The notes below the pieces were generated by a model. That model worked only from the letters and a program-made list of their open reading frames with translations. It was not told the origin of the DNA and did not search any database. Shown here in pieces: positions 8,894 to 17,228 of a stretch of 64,000 nt of DNA. The stretch is from Aeribacillus composti (GTDB lineage Bacteria > Bacillota > Bacilli > Bacillales > Aeribacillaceae). Position numbers and translations under genes: made by a program. Every line of letters starts with the position of its first letter. Position 1 is the stretch's first letter. The stretch covers positions 19,665 through 83,664 of the forward strand of contig NZ_VISS01000016.1 of NCBI RefSeq assembly GCF_007827555.1, given 5' to 3'.

Positions 8894-8953
8894 ATGAAAG
8901 CGGAATTTTATAGAATGGGAAATTCACAATATAACGGAAAGGGTCGAGAGTGG

Positions 8954-9922
8954 ATGGGATTATTGGACAGTAATAAAATCATGGAAATAAGAAGTCATGT
9001 TGAAAAACGAGTAGTGAAGCTGCCTGATGGCACGACTGTTCCATGTATAGGTCAAGGAACATGGTACATGGGAGATAAGCCACAGGAGAAAGCTAAAGAA
9101 ATAAAAGCCTTACAACTTGGAATAGAATTGGGCATGAAAGTAATTGACACTGCTGAGATGTACGGAAATGGCGCTTCTGAACGCTTAGTCGGCGAAGCAA
9201 TCAAAGGGCGCAGAGATGATGTGTTTTTAGTCTCTAAAGTGTATCCGCATAATGCAGGACTAGACAAGATTTCCGTTGCATGTGAAAACAGCTTAAAACG
9301 GCTGGGGACGGACTATTTAGATTTATATCTTTTACATTGGCGAGGCCGCATTCCTTTAGAAGAAACAATCGAAGGTATGGAAAATCTGCGAAAAGAAGGA
9401 AAAATATTAAGATGGGGAGTCTCCAATTTTGACACAGACGATATGGAAGAGCTATGGAACACGCTCAACGGATCAAACTGTGCGACAAACCAAGTGTTAT
9501 ACCATATAGGTTCGAGAGGAATTGATTTTGATCTGCTGCCTTGGCACCGGGAACATCATATACCGATTATGGCGTACAGCCCCCTTGCCCAAGGAGGTAC
9601 ATTAAGAAAGCAGTTGTTGACGGATCCAACTGTTAATGAAATTGCCAAAAAATACAATGTAAAACCATTACAAATTGCACTTGCTTGGACGATACGCACG
9701 AATGATGTCATTGCTATTCCAAAAGCTGGGCAAGAGCAGCATGTGCTGGAGAATGCTGAAGCTGCTGCTATTGAATTAACCCAAGAAGACTTGATGAGGC
9801 ATTTCCAAAACCTCGTAAAAAAGTGCCTTTGGATATCATTTAACATGTTGCTGAAGCAATATTCGGTAATACGCTGGAGTTGTCCAGAAAGTCAAGCTCC
9901 CATCGAAAACAAAAAATCATAA
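8954..9922 (+). CDS. Aldo/keto reductase with a frameshifted C-terminus
   Basis: A NADPH-dependent oxidoreductase of the aldo/keto reductase superfamily. The catalytic tetrad is visible: Asp and Tyr in VIDTAEMYG (about 63-70), Lys in VSKV (about 93) and His in LLHW (about 127). GVSNF and IPKAG mark later conserved positions. Around nt 9790-9796 the frame jumps: reading +1 from there gives DEAFPKPRKKVPLDII and a stop at 9841-9843, the typical family end. One missing G therefore replaces about 17 residues with some 43 unrelated ones. ATG 8954 (GAGAGTGG upstream) is the likeliest start; ATG 8894 is possible. No neighbour suggests its substrate. Confidence 0.75.
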   Translation: MGLLDSNKIMEIRSHVEKRVVKLPDGTTVPCIGQGTWYMGDKPQEKAKEIKALQLGIELGMKVIDTAEMYGNGASERLVGEAIKGRRDDVFLVSKVYPHNAGLDKISVACENSLKRLGTDYLDLYLLHWRGRIPLEETIEGMENLRKEGKILRWGVSNFDTDDMEELWNTLNGSNCATNQVLYHIGSRGIDFDLLPWHREHHIPIMAYSPLAQGGTLRKQLLTDPTVNEIAKKYNVKPLQIALAWTIRTNDVIAIPKAGQEQHVLENAEAAAIELTQEDLMRHFQNLVKKCLWISFNMLLKQYSVIRWSCPESQAPIENKKS

Positions 9923-10039
9923 ACACCGATATATCAAAGTTTCTAAAACATTAAAGGGGTCAATAACCCGAAAAAACGACTTATTAGACAGCCCCTTCAT
10001 TAAAAGGAAATAGAAACGAAGGCAGTCAATGAAAACTTT

Positions 10040-10253
10040 TTTCAAGGATTGACGTTTCCCGATTTAGCTCAGGCAGGCAAGGAGCATACAAAAAGGGCAG
10101 CTAAAGGACATGATGAATGAACGGATTCAAGAAGCGAATCATCAGCGGCTTAAACTATTGCACCTGCTGGCAGCTGTGGCAGGATTCCGGCAGTCTTTTG
10201 GAACGACATTACGCTTTGCGCTATAGGCGTTTTATGAGCTGCTTAAAAAGTAA
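10040..10253 (+). pseudogene. Coding relic of unknown family
   Basis: One frame reads LTFPDLAQAGKEHTKRAAKG. A frame change near 10098 continues as QLKDMMNERIQEANHQRLK and then, after one in-frame TAG (10233), as AFYELLKK before TAA 10251-10253. Codon structure and amphipathic composition look protein-like. I do not recognise the family. Confidence 0.35.
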
Positions 10254-10344
10254 TTCACGATAGTCCGGTTATTTTGAAAAATAGAAGCCGATGCTTTTAT
10301 CAACTTTTTATGGCATAATGAACAGCTGAGAAAATCAGCTAATT

Positions 10345-10389
10345 CTCGTTTCTCTAAAGCAAAATGCTAGAGGAGTAACGAGTTTTTTT
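10345..10389 (+). terminator. Orphan terminator
   Basis: CTCGTT-TCTCTA and TAGAG-GAGT-AACGAG form a stem followed by TTTTTTTATTT. It follows the coding relic at 10040-10253 and probably ended that gene. Confidence 0.6.
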
Positions 10390-10482
10390 ATTTCTTTACT
10401 CTGTGTTCTAAAAGTGATTGATAGGAATGAGGAAGAGATTGATCTCAATTTTATTTGCGGTTCAAGAAATGGGGAACGACTG

Positions 10483-10676
10483 ACGAAGAAAGGGGAAATC
10501 TTCCGTTTTGAGCGAGGTTAGTCGTGCTTGATGATGTCAGTTTTTAAGATTGAACGCGGAAGTTTTACACGCTGCTTGGGATCGGCGGATGCGGGAAGAC
10601 GACGATGATCGAAGATGACGTTGTTGAATTCACAAAAAAAGCGGCTTACGTGCGTGGACAAAGGCTTTCGTCTGAA
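10483..10676 (+). pseudogene. Relic of an ABC-transporter ATPase N-terminus
   Basis: Across shifted frames the sequence reads VVLDDVSF, then KIERGSF, then YTLLGIGGCGKTTMIE. This is the usual start of an importer ATPase up to and including the Walker A motif (GIGGCGKTT, nt about 10578-10604). At least two frameshifts and a premature stop at 10674-10676 destroy it, and nothing downstream of Walker A is recognisable. The order of motifs resembles PotA/FbpC-type ATPases. Confidence 0.5.
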
Positions 10677-10732
10677 TGAGCCCGTTTATGTTATGATCTT
10701 TTCTTTTTCATTTCAATTTACTTATGTTAATA

Positions 10733-10761
10733 TTGCATTGCAAAGTGTTAGAAAATATAAT
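10733..10761 (+). promoter_or_regulatory. Candidate sigma-A promoter for nifZ-thiI
   Basis: TTGCAT, 17 bp, TATAAT. The start point would fall only about 13 nt before the nifZ ATG and inside the AAAGGGG site, so the leader would be unusually short. Confidence 0.4.
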
Positions 10762-10780
10762 TCAAAGGGGTATACAACCG

Positions 10781-11929
10781 ATGCTTTACTTGGATAATAG
10801 TGCAACTACAAAGCCTTACCCTGATGTACTTGATACGTACCGGCAAGTGGCGGAAAAGTTTTTCGGGAACCCATCATCTCTTCATCATTTGGGTGTTCAA
10901 GCGGAAAGACTTTTAACAAAAGCAAGAGAACAAGTAGCCGATTTGCTAGGTGTAAGCGGACAGGAAATCATATTTACGTCTGGAGCAACGGAAGGAAATA
11001 ATTTGGCGATTAAAGGCGCGGCTTTTGCACAAAGACATAAAGGAAAGCATTTGATTACGACTGTTATTGAACACCCTTCTGTCAGCGAAGCATTTGAACA
11101 GCTTGAAAAAGAATTCGGGTTTGAAGTGACGTGGATTCCTGTAAATGAAAATGGCATTGTGTCTCCAGCTGACATACAAAAGGCTGTACGTAACGATACA
11201 ATCTTAGTGTCCGTTATGCATGTCAACAATGAAATCGGAGCGATTCAGCCAATTGAAGAGATTGGCGAAATACTTAAAAACTATCCGAACATCGTTTATC
11301 ATGTCGATCACGTGCAAGGAGTCGGGAAGGTTCCTTTAAATATAAAAAAAGCGGGAATTGATTTATGTACAATATCTGGCCATAAATTTCATGCCCTAAA
11401 CGGTACAGGAGTGTTGTACATTAGAAAAAATACACCAATTCTCACTCTTTTATCAGGGGGTGGCCAGGAAGCAAGAATTAGATCAGGCACCGAAAATTTA
11501 GCGGGCAACGTGTCCCTAGCGAAAGGTTTAAGGCTGGCATTCAACGACTATGAAGAGAAGATCGATCGTCTGATTAATACGAAAAACTATCTTATAAATG
11601 AGCTTGAAAAAATAGATGGCATTATTATCAACACACCAAAGGAATCTTCCGCCCCTCATATTATCAACTTTTCTGTACCTGGTATAAAAGCGGAAGTTTT
11701 AGTTCATATGCTTGAAGAGGAGAATATTTATGTCTCCACTACTTCAGCTTGTTCTTCAAGGAAAAAGGGAGAAAGCAAAGTATTGAAGGCGATGGGCAAA
11801 AAAAGCAGCATCACCGAAAGCGCCATCCGCATAAGCCTTTCAATTGGGCAGACGATCGATGATGTCAAGCCGTTGATTGACGTCCTGCCATCATCTATAC
11901 AAAAATTAAAAAATATAATGGGGTTATAA
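10781..11929 (+). CDS. nifZ: Cysteine desulfurase NifZ, partner of ThiI
   Basis: A PLP enzyme that removes sulfur from cysteine and passes the persulfide on. It has 382 residues; the start ATG 10781 has AAAGGGG about 10 nt upstream. The N-terminus LDNSATTKP and FTSGATEGNNLA are class-V aminotransferase signatures. The PLP lysine is in SGHKFH (about 202) and the catalytic cysteine is in SACSSRKKG (about 323). Only 2 nt separate it from thiI. In B. subtilis the adjacent nifZ supplies sulfur to the ThiI that lacks a rhodanese domain, for 4-thiouridine in tRNA; the same arrangement here supports that role over general Fe-S assembly. Confidence 0.93.
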   Translation: MLYLDNSATTKPYPDVLDTYRQVAEKFFGNPSSLHHLGVQAERLLTKAREQVADLLGVSGQEIIFTSGATEGNNLAIKGAAFAQRHKGKHLITTVIEHPSVSEAFEQLEKEFGFEVTWIPVNENGIVSPADIQKAVRNDTILVSVMHVNNEIGAIQPIEEIGEILKNYPNIVYHVDHVQGVGKVPLNIKKAGIDLCTISGHKFHALNGTGVLYIRKNTPILTLLSGGGQEARIRSGTENLAGNVSLAKGLRLAFNDYEEKIDRLINTKNYLINELEKIDGIIINTPKESSAPHIINFSVPGIKAEVLVHMLEEENIYVSTTSACSSRKKGESKVLKAMGKKSSITESAIRISLSIGQTIDDVKPLIDVLPSSIQKLKNIMGL

Positions 11930-11931
11930 AC

Positions 11932-13149
11932 ATGCAATATGATCATATTTTAGTCAGATATGGTGAAATGTCTTTAAAGGGAAAAAATCGCAAACATTTT
12001 ATTAACCATTTAAAGAACAATATAAAACTTGCATTGTCTTCCTTTTCGTCTTTAGAGTATACAGCGAACAGAGATCGTCTTTTCATCAAATTAAATGGAG
12101 AAGACGGGGAAAAGGTAGCGGAAAAATTGCAAACAGTTTTTGGCATACAGTCCTTCAGTTTGGCAATCAGAACGAAAAGCGACATCGAAGCCATAAAGGA
12201 CACGGCTTTACAGGCAGTCAAGCAATTGTATAAAAACGGAGACACTTTTAAAGTGTCGGCCAAAAGAGCAGATAAATCGTTTCCGTTAACTTCAGACCAA
12301 CTCAATTATGAAATTGGTCGGCATATACTTATTCATACTGACGGTTTGAAAGTAGATGTTCATCATCCGGACATAAACGTGCGCGTAGAGGTCCGTCCGC
12401 ATGCCACATATATAATGTGCAAAGATTTTAAAGGGGCGGGAGGGCTTCCGGTTGGTTCAAGCGGAAAGGCGATGCTGATGCTTTCTGGAGGAATTGACAG
12501 CCCTGTCGCTGGGTATTTGTCAATGAAAAGAGGCTTGGAGATTGAAGCGATCCATTTCTTCAGCCCTCCATATACGAATGAAAGAGCGAAGCAAAAGGTT
12601 ATGGATCTCGTAGAAAAATTAACCGAATTTGGCGGCAAAATCGTGCTTCACATCGTTCCGTTTACAGAAATTCAAGTGACCATTCAGCAAAAAATATTAG
12701 AAAATTATACAATGACATCGACTAGAAGAATGATGTTAAAAATTGCCGATGAAATTCGGAAAAACCGAGGCGCCTTAGCCATTGTAACAGGCGAAAGTCT
12801 AGGGCAGGTAGCAAGCCAAACGCTTGAGAGCATGTATGCTATTAATGAAGTGACGACAACTCCTATACTGAGACCTTTAATTTCAATGGATAAAAATGAA
12901 ATCATTGAAATTGCCGAAAAAATTGATACGTTTGAGATTTCAAACAGACCTTATGAAGACTGCTGTACTATTTTTACACCAGCTTCACCGAAAACGAAGC
13001 CGAAAAGGGAGAAAATATTAAAGCTTGAAAGCTATGTAGATTTTCAACCTCTCATTCAGAAGGCGATTGAGGAAACAGTAACAATTGAATTTCCAAGAAA
13101 ACATGATATACAAGAAAAAATAGAAGAGGATTTTGAAAATTTACTATAA
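11932..13149 (+). CDS. thiI: tRNA 4-thiouridine synthetase ThiI
   Basis: Adenylates U8 of tRNA and transfers sulfur to form s4U. The 405-residue protein has an N-terminal ferredoxin-like plus THUMP region (about 1-165) and a PP-loop ATPase domain with SGGIDS at about 185-190. The paired cysteines in YEDCCTIF lie near 344-345. There is no C-terminal rhodanese domain, as in other Bacillus ThiI, which fits direct sulfur delivery by NifZ encoded 2 nt upstream. ATG 11932 has GGGG upstream, overlapping the end of nifZ, so translation is probably coupled. Confidence 0.96.
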   Translation: MQYDHILVRYGEMSLKGKNRKHFINHLKNNIKLALSSFSSLEYTANRDRLFIKLNGEDGEKVAEKLQTVFGIQSFSLAIRTKSDIEAIKDTALQAVKQLYKNGDTFKVSAKRADKSFPLTSDQLNYEIGRHILIHTDGLKVDVHHPDINVRVEVRPHATYIMCKDFKGAGGLPVGSSGKAMLMLSGGIDSPVAGYLSMKRGLEIEAIHFFSPPYTNERAKQKVMDLVEKLTEFGGKIVLHIVPFTEIQVTIQQKILENYTMTSTRRMMLKIADEIRKNRGALAIVTGESLGQVASQTLESMYAINEVTTTPILRPLISMDKNEIIEIAEKIDTFEISNRPYEDCCTIFTPASPKTKPKREKILKLESYVDFQPLIQKAIEETVTIEFPRKHDIQEKIEEDFENLL

Positions 13150-13187
13150 TATTCCACAAGTTCAAAACAATTACCATTTCGTTTTAT

Positions 13188-13217
13188 GCATGAAGCCATG
13201 TGTTTTTTCACATTCTA
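13188..13217 (+). promoter_or_regulatory. Sigma-G-type promoter of the SASP gene
   Basis: GCATG, 18 bp, CATTCTA matches the forespore consensus (GNATR-N18-CATNNTA). It lies 25 bp before the SASP start. Confidence 0.7.
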
Positions 13218-13241
13218 TATCCACAAGGAGGTGAATGACAC

Positions 13242-13460
13242 ATGGCTCAAAACAGATCTAGCAACTCTAACCAAATTTTAGTTCCTGGTGCTGAACAAGC
13301 ACTTGAGCAATTAAAAACTGAAATCGCATCAGAATTCGGTGTAAACTTAGGTCCTGATACTACATCCCGCGCGAACGGCTCCGTTGGAGGAGAAATTACA
13401 AAGCGGCTTGTATCTTTTGCTCAGCAGCAACTATCTGGCGGTGGCGGAACATTTCAATAA
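13242..13460 (+). CDS. sspA: Alpha/beta-type small acid-soluble spore protein (SspA type)
   Basis: A 72-residue DNA-saturating spore protein. It carries both family signatures: the germination-protease cleavage site [10 protein letters not shown] (about 24-33) and the C-terminal [15 protein letters not shown] 13242 is preceded by AAGGAGGTGAATGAC. The gene is monocistronic, with a sigma-G-type promoter before it and a strong terminator after it. Position next to thiI matches B. subtilis sspA. It protects spore DNA from UV and heat and supplies amino acids at germination (family knowledge). Confidence 0.97.
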   Translation: MAQNRSSNSNQILVPGAEQALEQLKTEIASEFGVNLGPDTTSRANGSVGGEITKRLVSFAQQQLSGGGGTFQ

Positions 13461-13478
13461 ATGAATATTTTGGCTTTT

Positions 13479-13505
13479 GAGCGAAAAGGTGATCCTTTTC
13501 GCTCA
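13479..13505. terminator. Bidirectional terminator between SASP gene and nadK2
   Basis: A perfect stem GAGCGAAAAGG / CCTTTTCGCTC with T-rich flanks. It can serve both convergent genes. Confidence 0.85.
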
Positions 13506-13513
13506 TTTTCATT

Positions 13514-14314
13514 TTATAAAAAGGTTCTTTTCACTTTATCCCAGAAAGAATTATCTTTTAATTTAACAGTTTTAATTTTTTTCTTTCCTAATTCAATATC
13601 CAGCTGGTTGACATGACGAATGCTTAGAGCTTCGTTGTCCATTCCGATAATCGGATAATCGTTGCCGTCCTGCACTACTTTTAATGTAAGCTTTCGATTT
13701 CCGCTTAAAATAAAAGAGGATCCTAACGTCCGATATAGATTATTGTTCAAAGATGCAAGTTCAGTTACTTGTAAACAGTCTATGAGCGGATCGACGACAG
13801 CTCCCTTCACAGATTTATTGTAGGCTGTGCTCCCTGTTGGAGTGGCAATAATCATTCCATCGCCTCGGAACGTTTCAAAATGCATATCATCAATAAATAC
13901 ATCCAGAACAAATGTTTTAATAATTGCTGATCTGACACTGCATTCATTTAAGCAGGAAATCTTTACTTCATGGTCGACGGTGACATCGATGGTTGGATAT
14001 CTTCTTACCTCGACCTTTTCCAGCTGAAAAGCTTCAACTAATTTGTCTTTTTGATCTATATGGAAATCACAATAAAAACTGATATGCCCTTCAGTTGCGA
14101 TGCCTATGTACAGACAGTCGTCGCGAAATTGCGTTTTTCTAACCGCTTGCAAAAATGTTCCGTCCCCTCCGATTGCTACGATAATGTTCGCATGTCTCCA
14201 ATCTTCAACAGGACGAAAATCATACTGCTTCGCCAAGTCAATCAACGAAGCTATTTTCTGTTCAAGGTGATCGCTATGTTTGTAAAAGAAGTAGATATTT
14301 CGGCGTGGATCCAT
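13514..14314 (-). CDS. nadK2: NAD kinase (second Bacillus type, YtdI/PpnKB)
   Basis: Phosphorylates NAD to NADP using ATP. The 266-residue protein has the kinase motif GGDGT at about 49-53 (VAIGGDGTFLQA), the NE/D motif as GMDNEALS, and TPTGSTAYN. ATG 14314 is chosen because AAAGAGGAGG lies 7-8 nt upstream; an earlier in-frame start lacks such a site. Genes at this position in Bacillus encode the smaller of two NAD kinase paralogues. It is convergent with the SASP gene and divergent from sppA. Confidence 0.93.
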   Translation of the reverse strand: MDPRRNIYFFYKHSDHLEQKIASLIDLAKQYDFRPVEDWRHANIIVAIGGDGTFLQAVRKTQFRDDCLYIGIATEGHISFYCDFHIDQKDKLVEAFQLEKVEVRRYPTIDVTVDHEVKISCLNECSVRSAIIKTFVLDVFIDDMHFETFRGDGMIIATPTGSTAYNKSVKGAVVDPLIDCLQVTELASLNNNLYRTLGSSFILSGNRKLTLKVVQDGNDYPIIGMDNEALSIRHVNQLDIELGKKKIKTVKLKDNSFWDKVKRTFL

Positions 14315-14360
14315 CAAAAAAACCTCCTCTTTTTGGAAGATTCTCCACAATTATATAAAT

Positions 14361-14398
14361 AAATGTTAAAATACACTATGATATATAGTTTAACATTT
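14361..14398. repeat. 10-bp inverted repeat in the nadK2/sppA divergent promoter region
   Basis: AAATGTTAAA (14361-14370) and TTTAACATTT (14389-14398) are perfect arms. Inner ACTAT/ATAGT arms lengthen the possible cruciform. It ends just before a TATAAT at 14400-14405 that probably serves sppA, so an operator role is possible. Confidence 0.5.
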
Positions 14399-14450
14399 TT
14401 ATAATGGAACATGTCAAAAAAGGTGAAATTGAATCAAGGAGGTAAACATC

Positions 14451-15452
14451 TTGAGTGGAAAAAGGTGGGCTGCGTTAGGAATTGCCGCAGCATTATTTGT
14501 TTTTTCGATGATCATTAGCTTTACTTCTATGGCTGTTTCAAATGCAGAAAAATTGTCTGAGAATTTTTTTGAATCGCAGTTTTCCGAGGAAGTCCTTGAA
14601 GAAGGAATGCCGGATGAAAAAATTGCGGTGCTGGAAGTAAATGGAGTGATTCAAGATACGGGAGAAGATGTTACATCGATTTTTGCCAGTGAAGGCTACA
14701 ATCATAAAGAATTTTTGAAATTGATTGAAAAGGCCGGCGAGGATAAAAGCGTAAAAGGAATAATTTTGCGAGTCAACTCTCCTGGCGGGGGAGTAGTGGA
14801 AAGTGCAGAAATTCATAAAAAACTAATGGAAGTTAAAGAAAAGGCGAAAAAGCCGATTTATGTTTCGATGGGAACCATGGCAGCTTCAGGAGGATATTAT
14901 ATTTCAACTCCTGCCGATAAAATTATTGCAGCACCGGATACGATGACAGGCTCGCTAGGGGTCATTATGCAAGGAATAAACTACAGTGAATTGGCAAAAA
15001 ACTTTGGGGTGAAAGTAGAAACGATCAAAAGCGGTCCATATAAAGACATTTTTTCTTCAACAAGAGATATGACAAAAGAGGAAAGAGAAATTCTTCAAAA
15101 AATGGTGAATAACGCTTATGAAGGCTTTGTAGACGTAATCTCGCAAGGAAGAAAGATGGATGAAGGGGAAGTGCGGAAAATTGCCGATGGACGAATTTAT
15201 GACGGCCGGCAGGCGAAGCAGCTCCATTTAGTTGACGAGCTAGGCTATTTTGATGATGCGGTGGAAATGATGAAAAAAGACTTAGACTTATCAGATCCAT
15301 ATGTATTCAAATATAAATCGAGCTTTGGATTTGAATCGTTCCTTTCCATGATGGCTGGGAAGGTGATCTCTAAAGACCTGGAAATGCAGGGACTATACAA
15401 ATTGTTTTCACAACCGAATTCTCCCCGCCTGATGTATTTATATTCGGAGTAG
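14451..15452 (+). CDS. sppA: Signal peptide peptidase SppA
   Basis: A membrane-bound Ser/Lys protease that degrades leftover signal peptides and other substrates. The TTG start at 14451 follows AAGGAGGTAAACATC. The 333 residues begin with a single membrane anchor (about 7-27). The S49 domain has the nucleophile Ser at about 145 (MAASGGYY), the general-base Lys at about 198 (GPYKDIF), and VNSPGGGV. These positions match B. subtilis SppA Ser147/Lys199. It is followed after 11 nt by the gene for its likely inhibitor. No sigma-W -35 (TGAAAC) is seen upstream, unlike B. subtilis. Confidence 0.95.
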   Translation: MSGKRWAALGIAAALFVFSMIISFTSMAVSNAEKLSENFFESQFSEEVLEEGMPDEKIAVLEVNGVIQDTGEDVTSIFASEGYNHKEFLKLIEKAGEDKSVKGIILRVNSPGGGVVESAEIHKKLMEVKEKAKKPIYVSMGTMAASGGYYISTPADKIIAAPDTMTGSLGVIMQGINYSELAKNFGVKVETIKSGPYKDIFSSTRDMTKEEREILQKMVNNAYEGFVDVISQGRKMDEGEVRKIADGRIYDGRQAKQLHLVDELGYFDDAVEMMKKDLDLSDPYVFKYKSSFGFESFLSMMAGKVISKDLEMQGLYKLFSQPNSPRLMYLYSE

Positions 15453-15463
15453 GAGGTGCCAAC

Positions 15464-15949
15464 ATGGATGGAACATTTGAAGAAATAAATCAAATTGAAC
15501 AAAAGCGTGAGGTTCAAACAGACATCTCTTATCACTTTGCGGGATTTTGGATGCGGTTTTGGGCATACTTGCTTGACCTCATTGTTGTTTCAAGCGTCAT
15601 CCGAATTGTTGTCAATCCGCTTTTTTTACTGATCGGATTGGAAAAAAGCGATTTTATTTTTTCACCTTATCGAATTTTAAGCGCCTTGTTTTTCTTTTCC
15701 TACTTTATTCTTATGACGAAGTTTTTAGGACAAACGCTCGGGAAAATGGTTTTTGGCCTGCGTGTTATATCTTTAAAAAATGATAAGCTTACATGGACCG
15801 ATGTTTTCTTCAGGGAATGGATCGGACGGTACATCTCCAAGGTTACGTGGATTGGATATTTGATCGTTGCTTTTACAAAAAAGAAACAAGGGCTGCACGA
15901 TTTATTCAGCGATACAACAGTTATTCATGATGAATGGTTTTCAAGATGA
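15464..15949 (+). CDS. sppI: RDD-family membrane protein, likely SppA inhibitor SppI (YteJ)
   Basis: A 161-residue integral membrane protein with the RDD domain: GFWMRFWAYLLDLIVV at the start, then a second hydrophobic segment (about 65-85), GQTLGKMVFGLRV, FFREWIGR and KKQGLHDLFSDT. ATG 15464 has GGAGGTGCCAAC upstream. It forms an operon with sppA. In B. subtilis the same pair, sppA-yteJ (sppI), encodes a membrane complex in which SppI inhibits SppA. The function here is inferred from family and order. Confidence 0.88.
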   Translation: MDGTFEEINQIEQKREVQTDISYHFAGFWMRFWAYLLDLIVVSSVIRIVVNPLFLLIGLEKSDFIFSPYRILSALFFFSYFILMTKFLGQTLGKMVFGLRVISLKNDKLTWTDVFFREWIGRYISKVTWIGYLIVAFTKKKQGLHDLFSDTTVIHDEWFSR

Positions 15950-15977
15950 CCTGCCGAAAAGGCAGGTTTATTTTTTT
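15950..15977 (+). terminator. Terminator of sppA-sppI
   Basis: CCTGCC-gaaaa-GGCAGG followed by TTTATTTTTTT. Confidence 0.85.
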
Positions 15978-15994
15978 ATAGAGAGGTGATAATG
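15966..15994 (+). promoter_or_regulatory. Sigma-F-like promoter for ytfI-ytfJ
   Basis: GTTTA, 14 bp, GGTGATAATG. The -10 matches GGnnAnAHTR exactly; the -35 has one mismatch and spacing is a base short. ytfJ is a forespore gene in B. subtilis. The -35 overlaps the preceding terminator stem. Confidence 0.4.
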
Positions 15995-16017
15995 GTTCAC
16001 TGAAAGGATGTGAAATT

Positions 16018-16722
16018 ATGCCATTTTGGCTTGCAATGGTCTTTGTCCTATTTTTGATATTTGTGCTTCTAGTTGCAATGACAAAATTAACGATTGTACT
16101 TTCATATAAACACGATAAATATGACGATCGGCTAAGAGTGACATTTCTATTGTTTTTCGGCCTTATTCGCTACACAATCAAAATCCCTTTTATAAAACTG
16201 GATCAAGAAGGTCCAAATATCGTTTATAAACAAGAAAAAGAAACGAAACATTCAACTCAAAAATCGTCCGAAAAAGTGACTCCTGAAGAGCTGTTTGAGA
16301 AGCTGCAAAATTTTAAAGAAATATTGGAAAATGTTATCCACTTTTCCTTTATTATTCGGAAATTTCTGAAGAAGGTTCGGATTGTGAAATGGGAGTGGCG
16401 TACTGAAATCGGAACGGGAGAAGCTGCCTCAACAGGAATGTCGGCGGGTACACTATGGGGGATGAAAAGCTCTATTATTTATTTCGCTTCCCGATACTTT
16501 ACATTAATAGGTTATCCAGTTGTTTCAATCTTTCCTAATTTCAACCGAATGGTTTTGAAAACGACATTTGTATGTATGATGCAATTCCGACTTGGGAATG
16601 CTATCATAGCAGGATTGCGTCTCGTAAAATGGTCGAGATCAAAAACAGCATTATGGCGAAACTTACCGTTTGCCAAGAAAAACAAGAAGAATGAACATAG
16701 TTTAGAGGAGGCAAAAGTATGA
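16018..16722 (+). CDS. ytfI: DUF2953 membrane protein (YtfI)
   Basis: A 234-residue protein with one N-terminal membrane segment (about 4-28), a charged middle and a second weakly hydrophobic region near the C-terminus. It matches the DUF2953 family by sequence character and by position directly upstream of ytfJ. Its function is unknown. The ribosome-binding site is AAAGGATGTG. The stop overlaps the ytfJ start (ATGA), so the two are translationally coupled, pointing to a sporulation-linked role. Confidence 0.8.
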   Translation: MPFWLAMVFVLFLIFVLLVAMTKLTIVLSYKHDKYDDRLRVTFLLFFGLIRYTIKIPFIKLDQEGPNIVYKQEKETKHSTQKSSEKVTPEELFEKLQNFKEILENVIHFSFIIRKFLKKVRIVKWEWRTEIGTGEAASTGMSAGTLWGMKSSIIYFASRYFTLIGYPVVSIFPNFNRMVLKTTFVCMMQFRLGNAIIAGLRLVKWSRSKTALWRNLPFAKKNKKNEHSLEEAKV

Positions 16723-17186
16723 GCGATCATCCGATTCAAGGGTTAATGAAAACGGCAATGGAAAACTTGCAGCAAATGATCGATGTCAATACCATAATTG
16801 GCGATCCAGTTGAAACTCCTGATGGGAGTGTTATACTAACCGTTTCAAAAGTGGGATTCGGATTTGCGGCAGGTGGCAGTGAATTTTACGGACCGACAGG
16901 TGAAAAACATTCAAGCAGTCCTTATGGAAGCAGCACTACAGGTGAAAAAGGAAAACTTCCTTTCGGCGGAGGAAGCGGAGGCGGTGTATCGATTACGCCA
17001 ATCGCATTTCTTATTGTTGGAACAAATGGAATCAAAATTCTTCATTTAGATGAAAATACCCATCTTTATGAAAAAATTTTAGATGCAACCCCTCAAACGG
17101 TAGAAAAAATTCAAGAACTGTTTCGAAAGAAAAAACATATACAAGACGATAACAATGAAAAAGAAAAAATTGATTTTGACATTTAA
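16719..17186 (+). CDS. ytfJ: Sporulation protein YtfJ (GerW family)
   Basis: A 155-residue GerW-family protein. The family signature is clear: HPIQGLMKTAMENLQQMID at the start, GDPVETPDGSVILTVSKVGFG, a glycine-rich middle (GGGSGGGVSITP) and FLIV...GIKILHLD. GerW proteins are made in the forespore and affect spore germination in Bacillus. AGAGGAGG precedes the ATG, which overlaps the ytfI stop by 4 nt. Confidence 0.93.
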   Translation: MSDHPIQGLMKTAMENLQQMIDVNTIIGDPVETPDGSVILTVSKVGFGFAAGGSEFYGPTGEKHSSSPYGSSTTGEKGKLPFGGGSGGGVSITPIAFLIVGTNGIKILHLDENTHLYEKILDATPQTVEKIQELFRKKKHIQDDNNEKEKIDFDI

Positions 17187-17208
17187 AGCTGCTTTGGCAG
17201 CTTTTTGA
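17185..17208 (+). terminator. Terminator of ytfI-ytfJ
   Basis: AAAGCTGC-TTTG-GCAGCTTT followed by TT. Confidence 0.75.
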
Positions 17209-17228
17209 AATTTTCAAACACTTTTTCT

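Larger units (their letters stand above)
9923..10780. other. Decayed accessory patch before nifZ
   Basis: Between the reductase and nifZ there is no intact gene. The patch contains fragments of two former coding regions, an orphan terminator and, at about 9953-9997, a sequence whose reverse complement begins GGGGCTGTC like the dispersed hairpin repeat. Confidence 0.5.
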
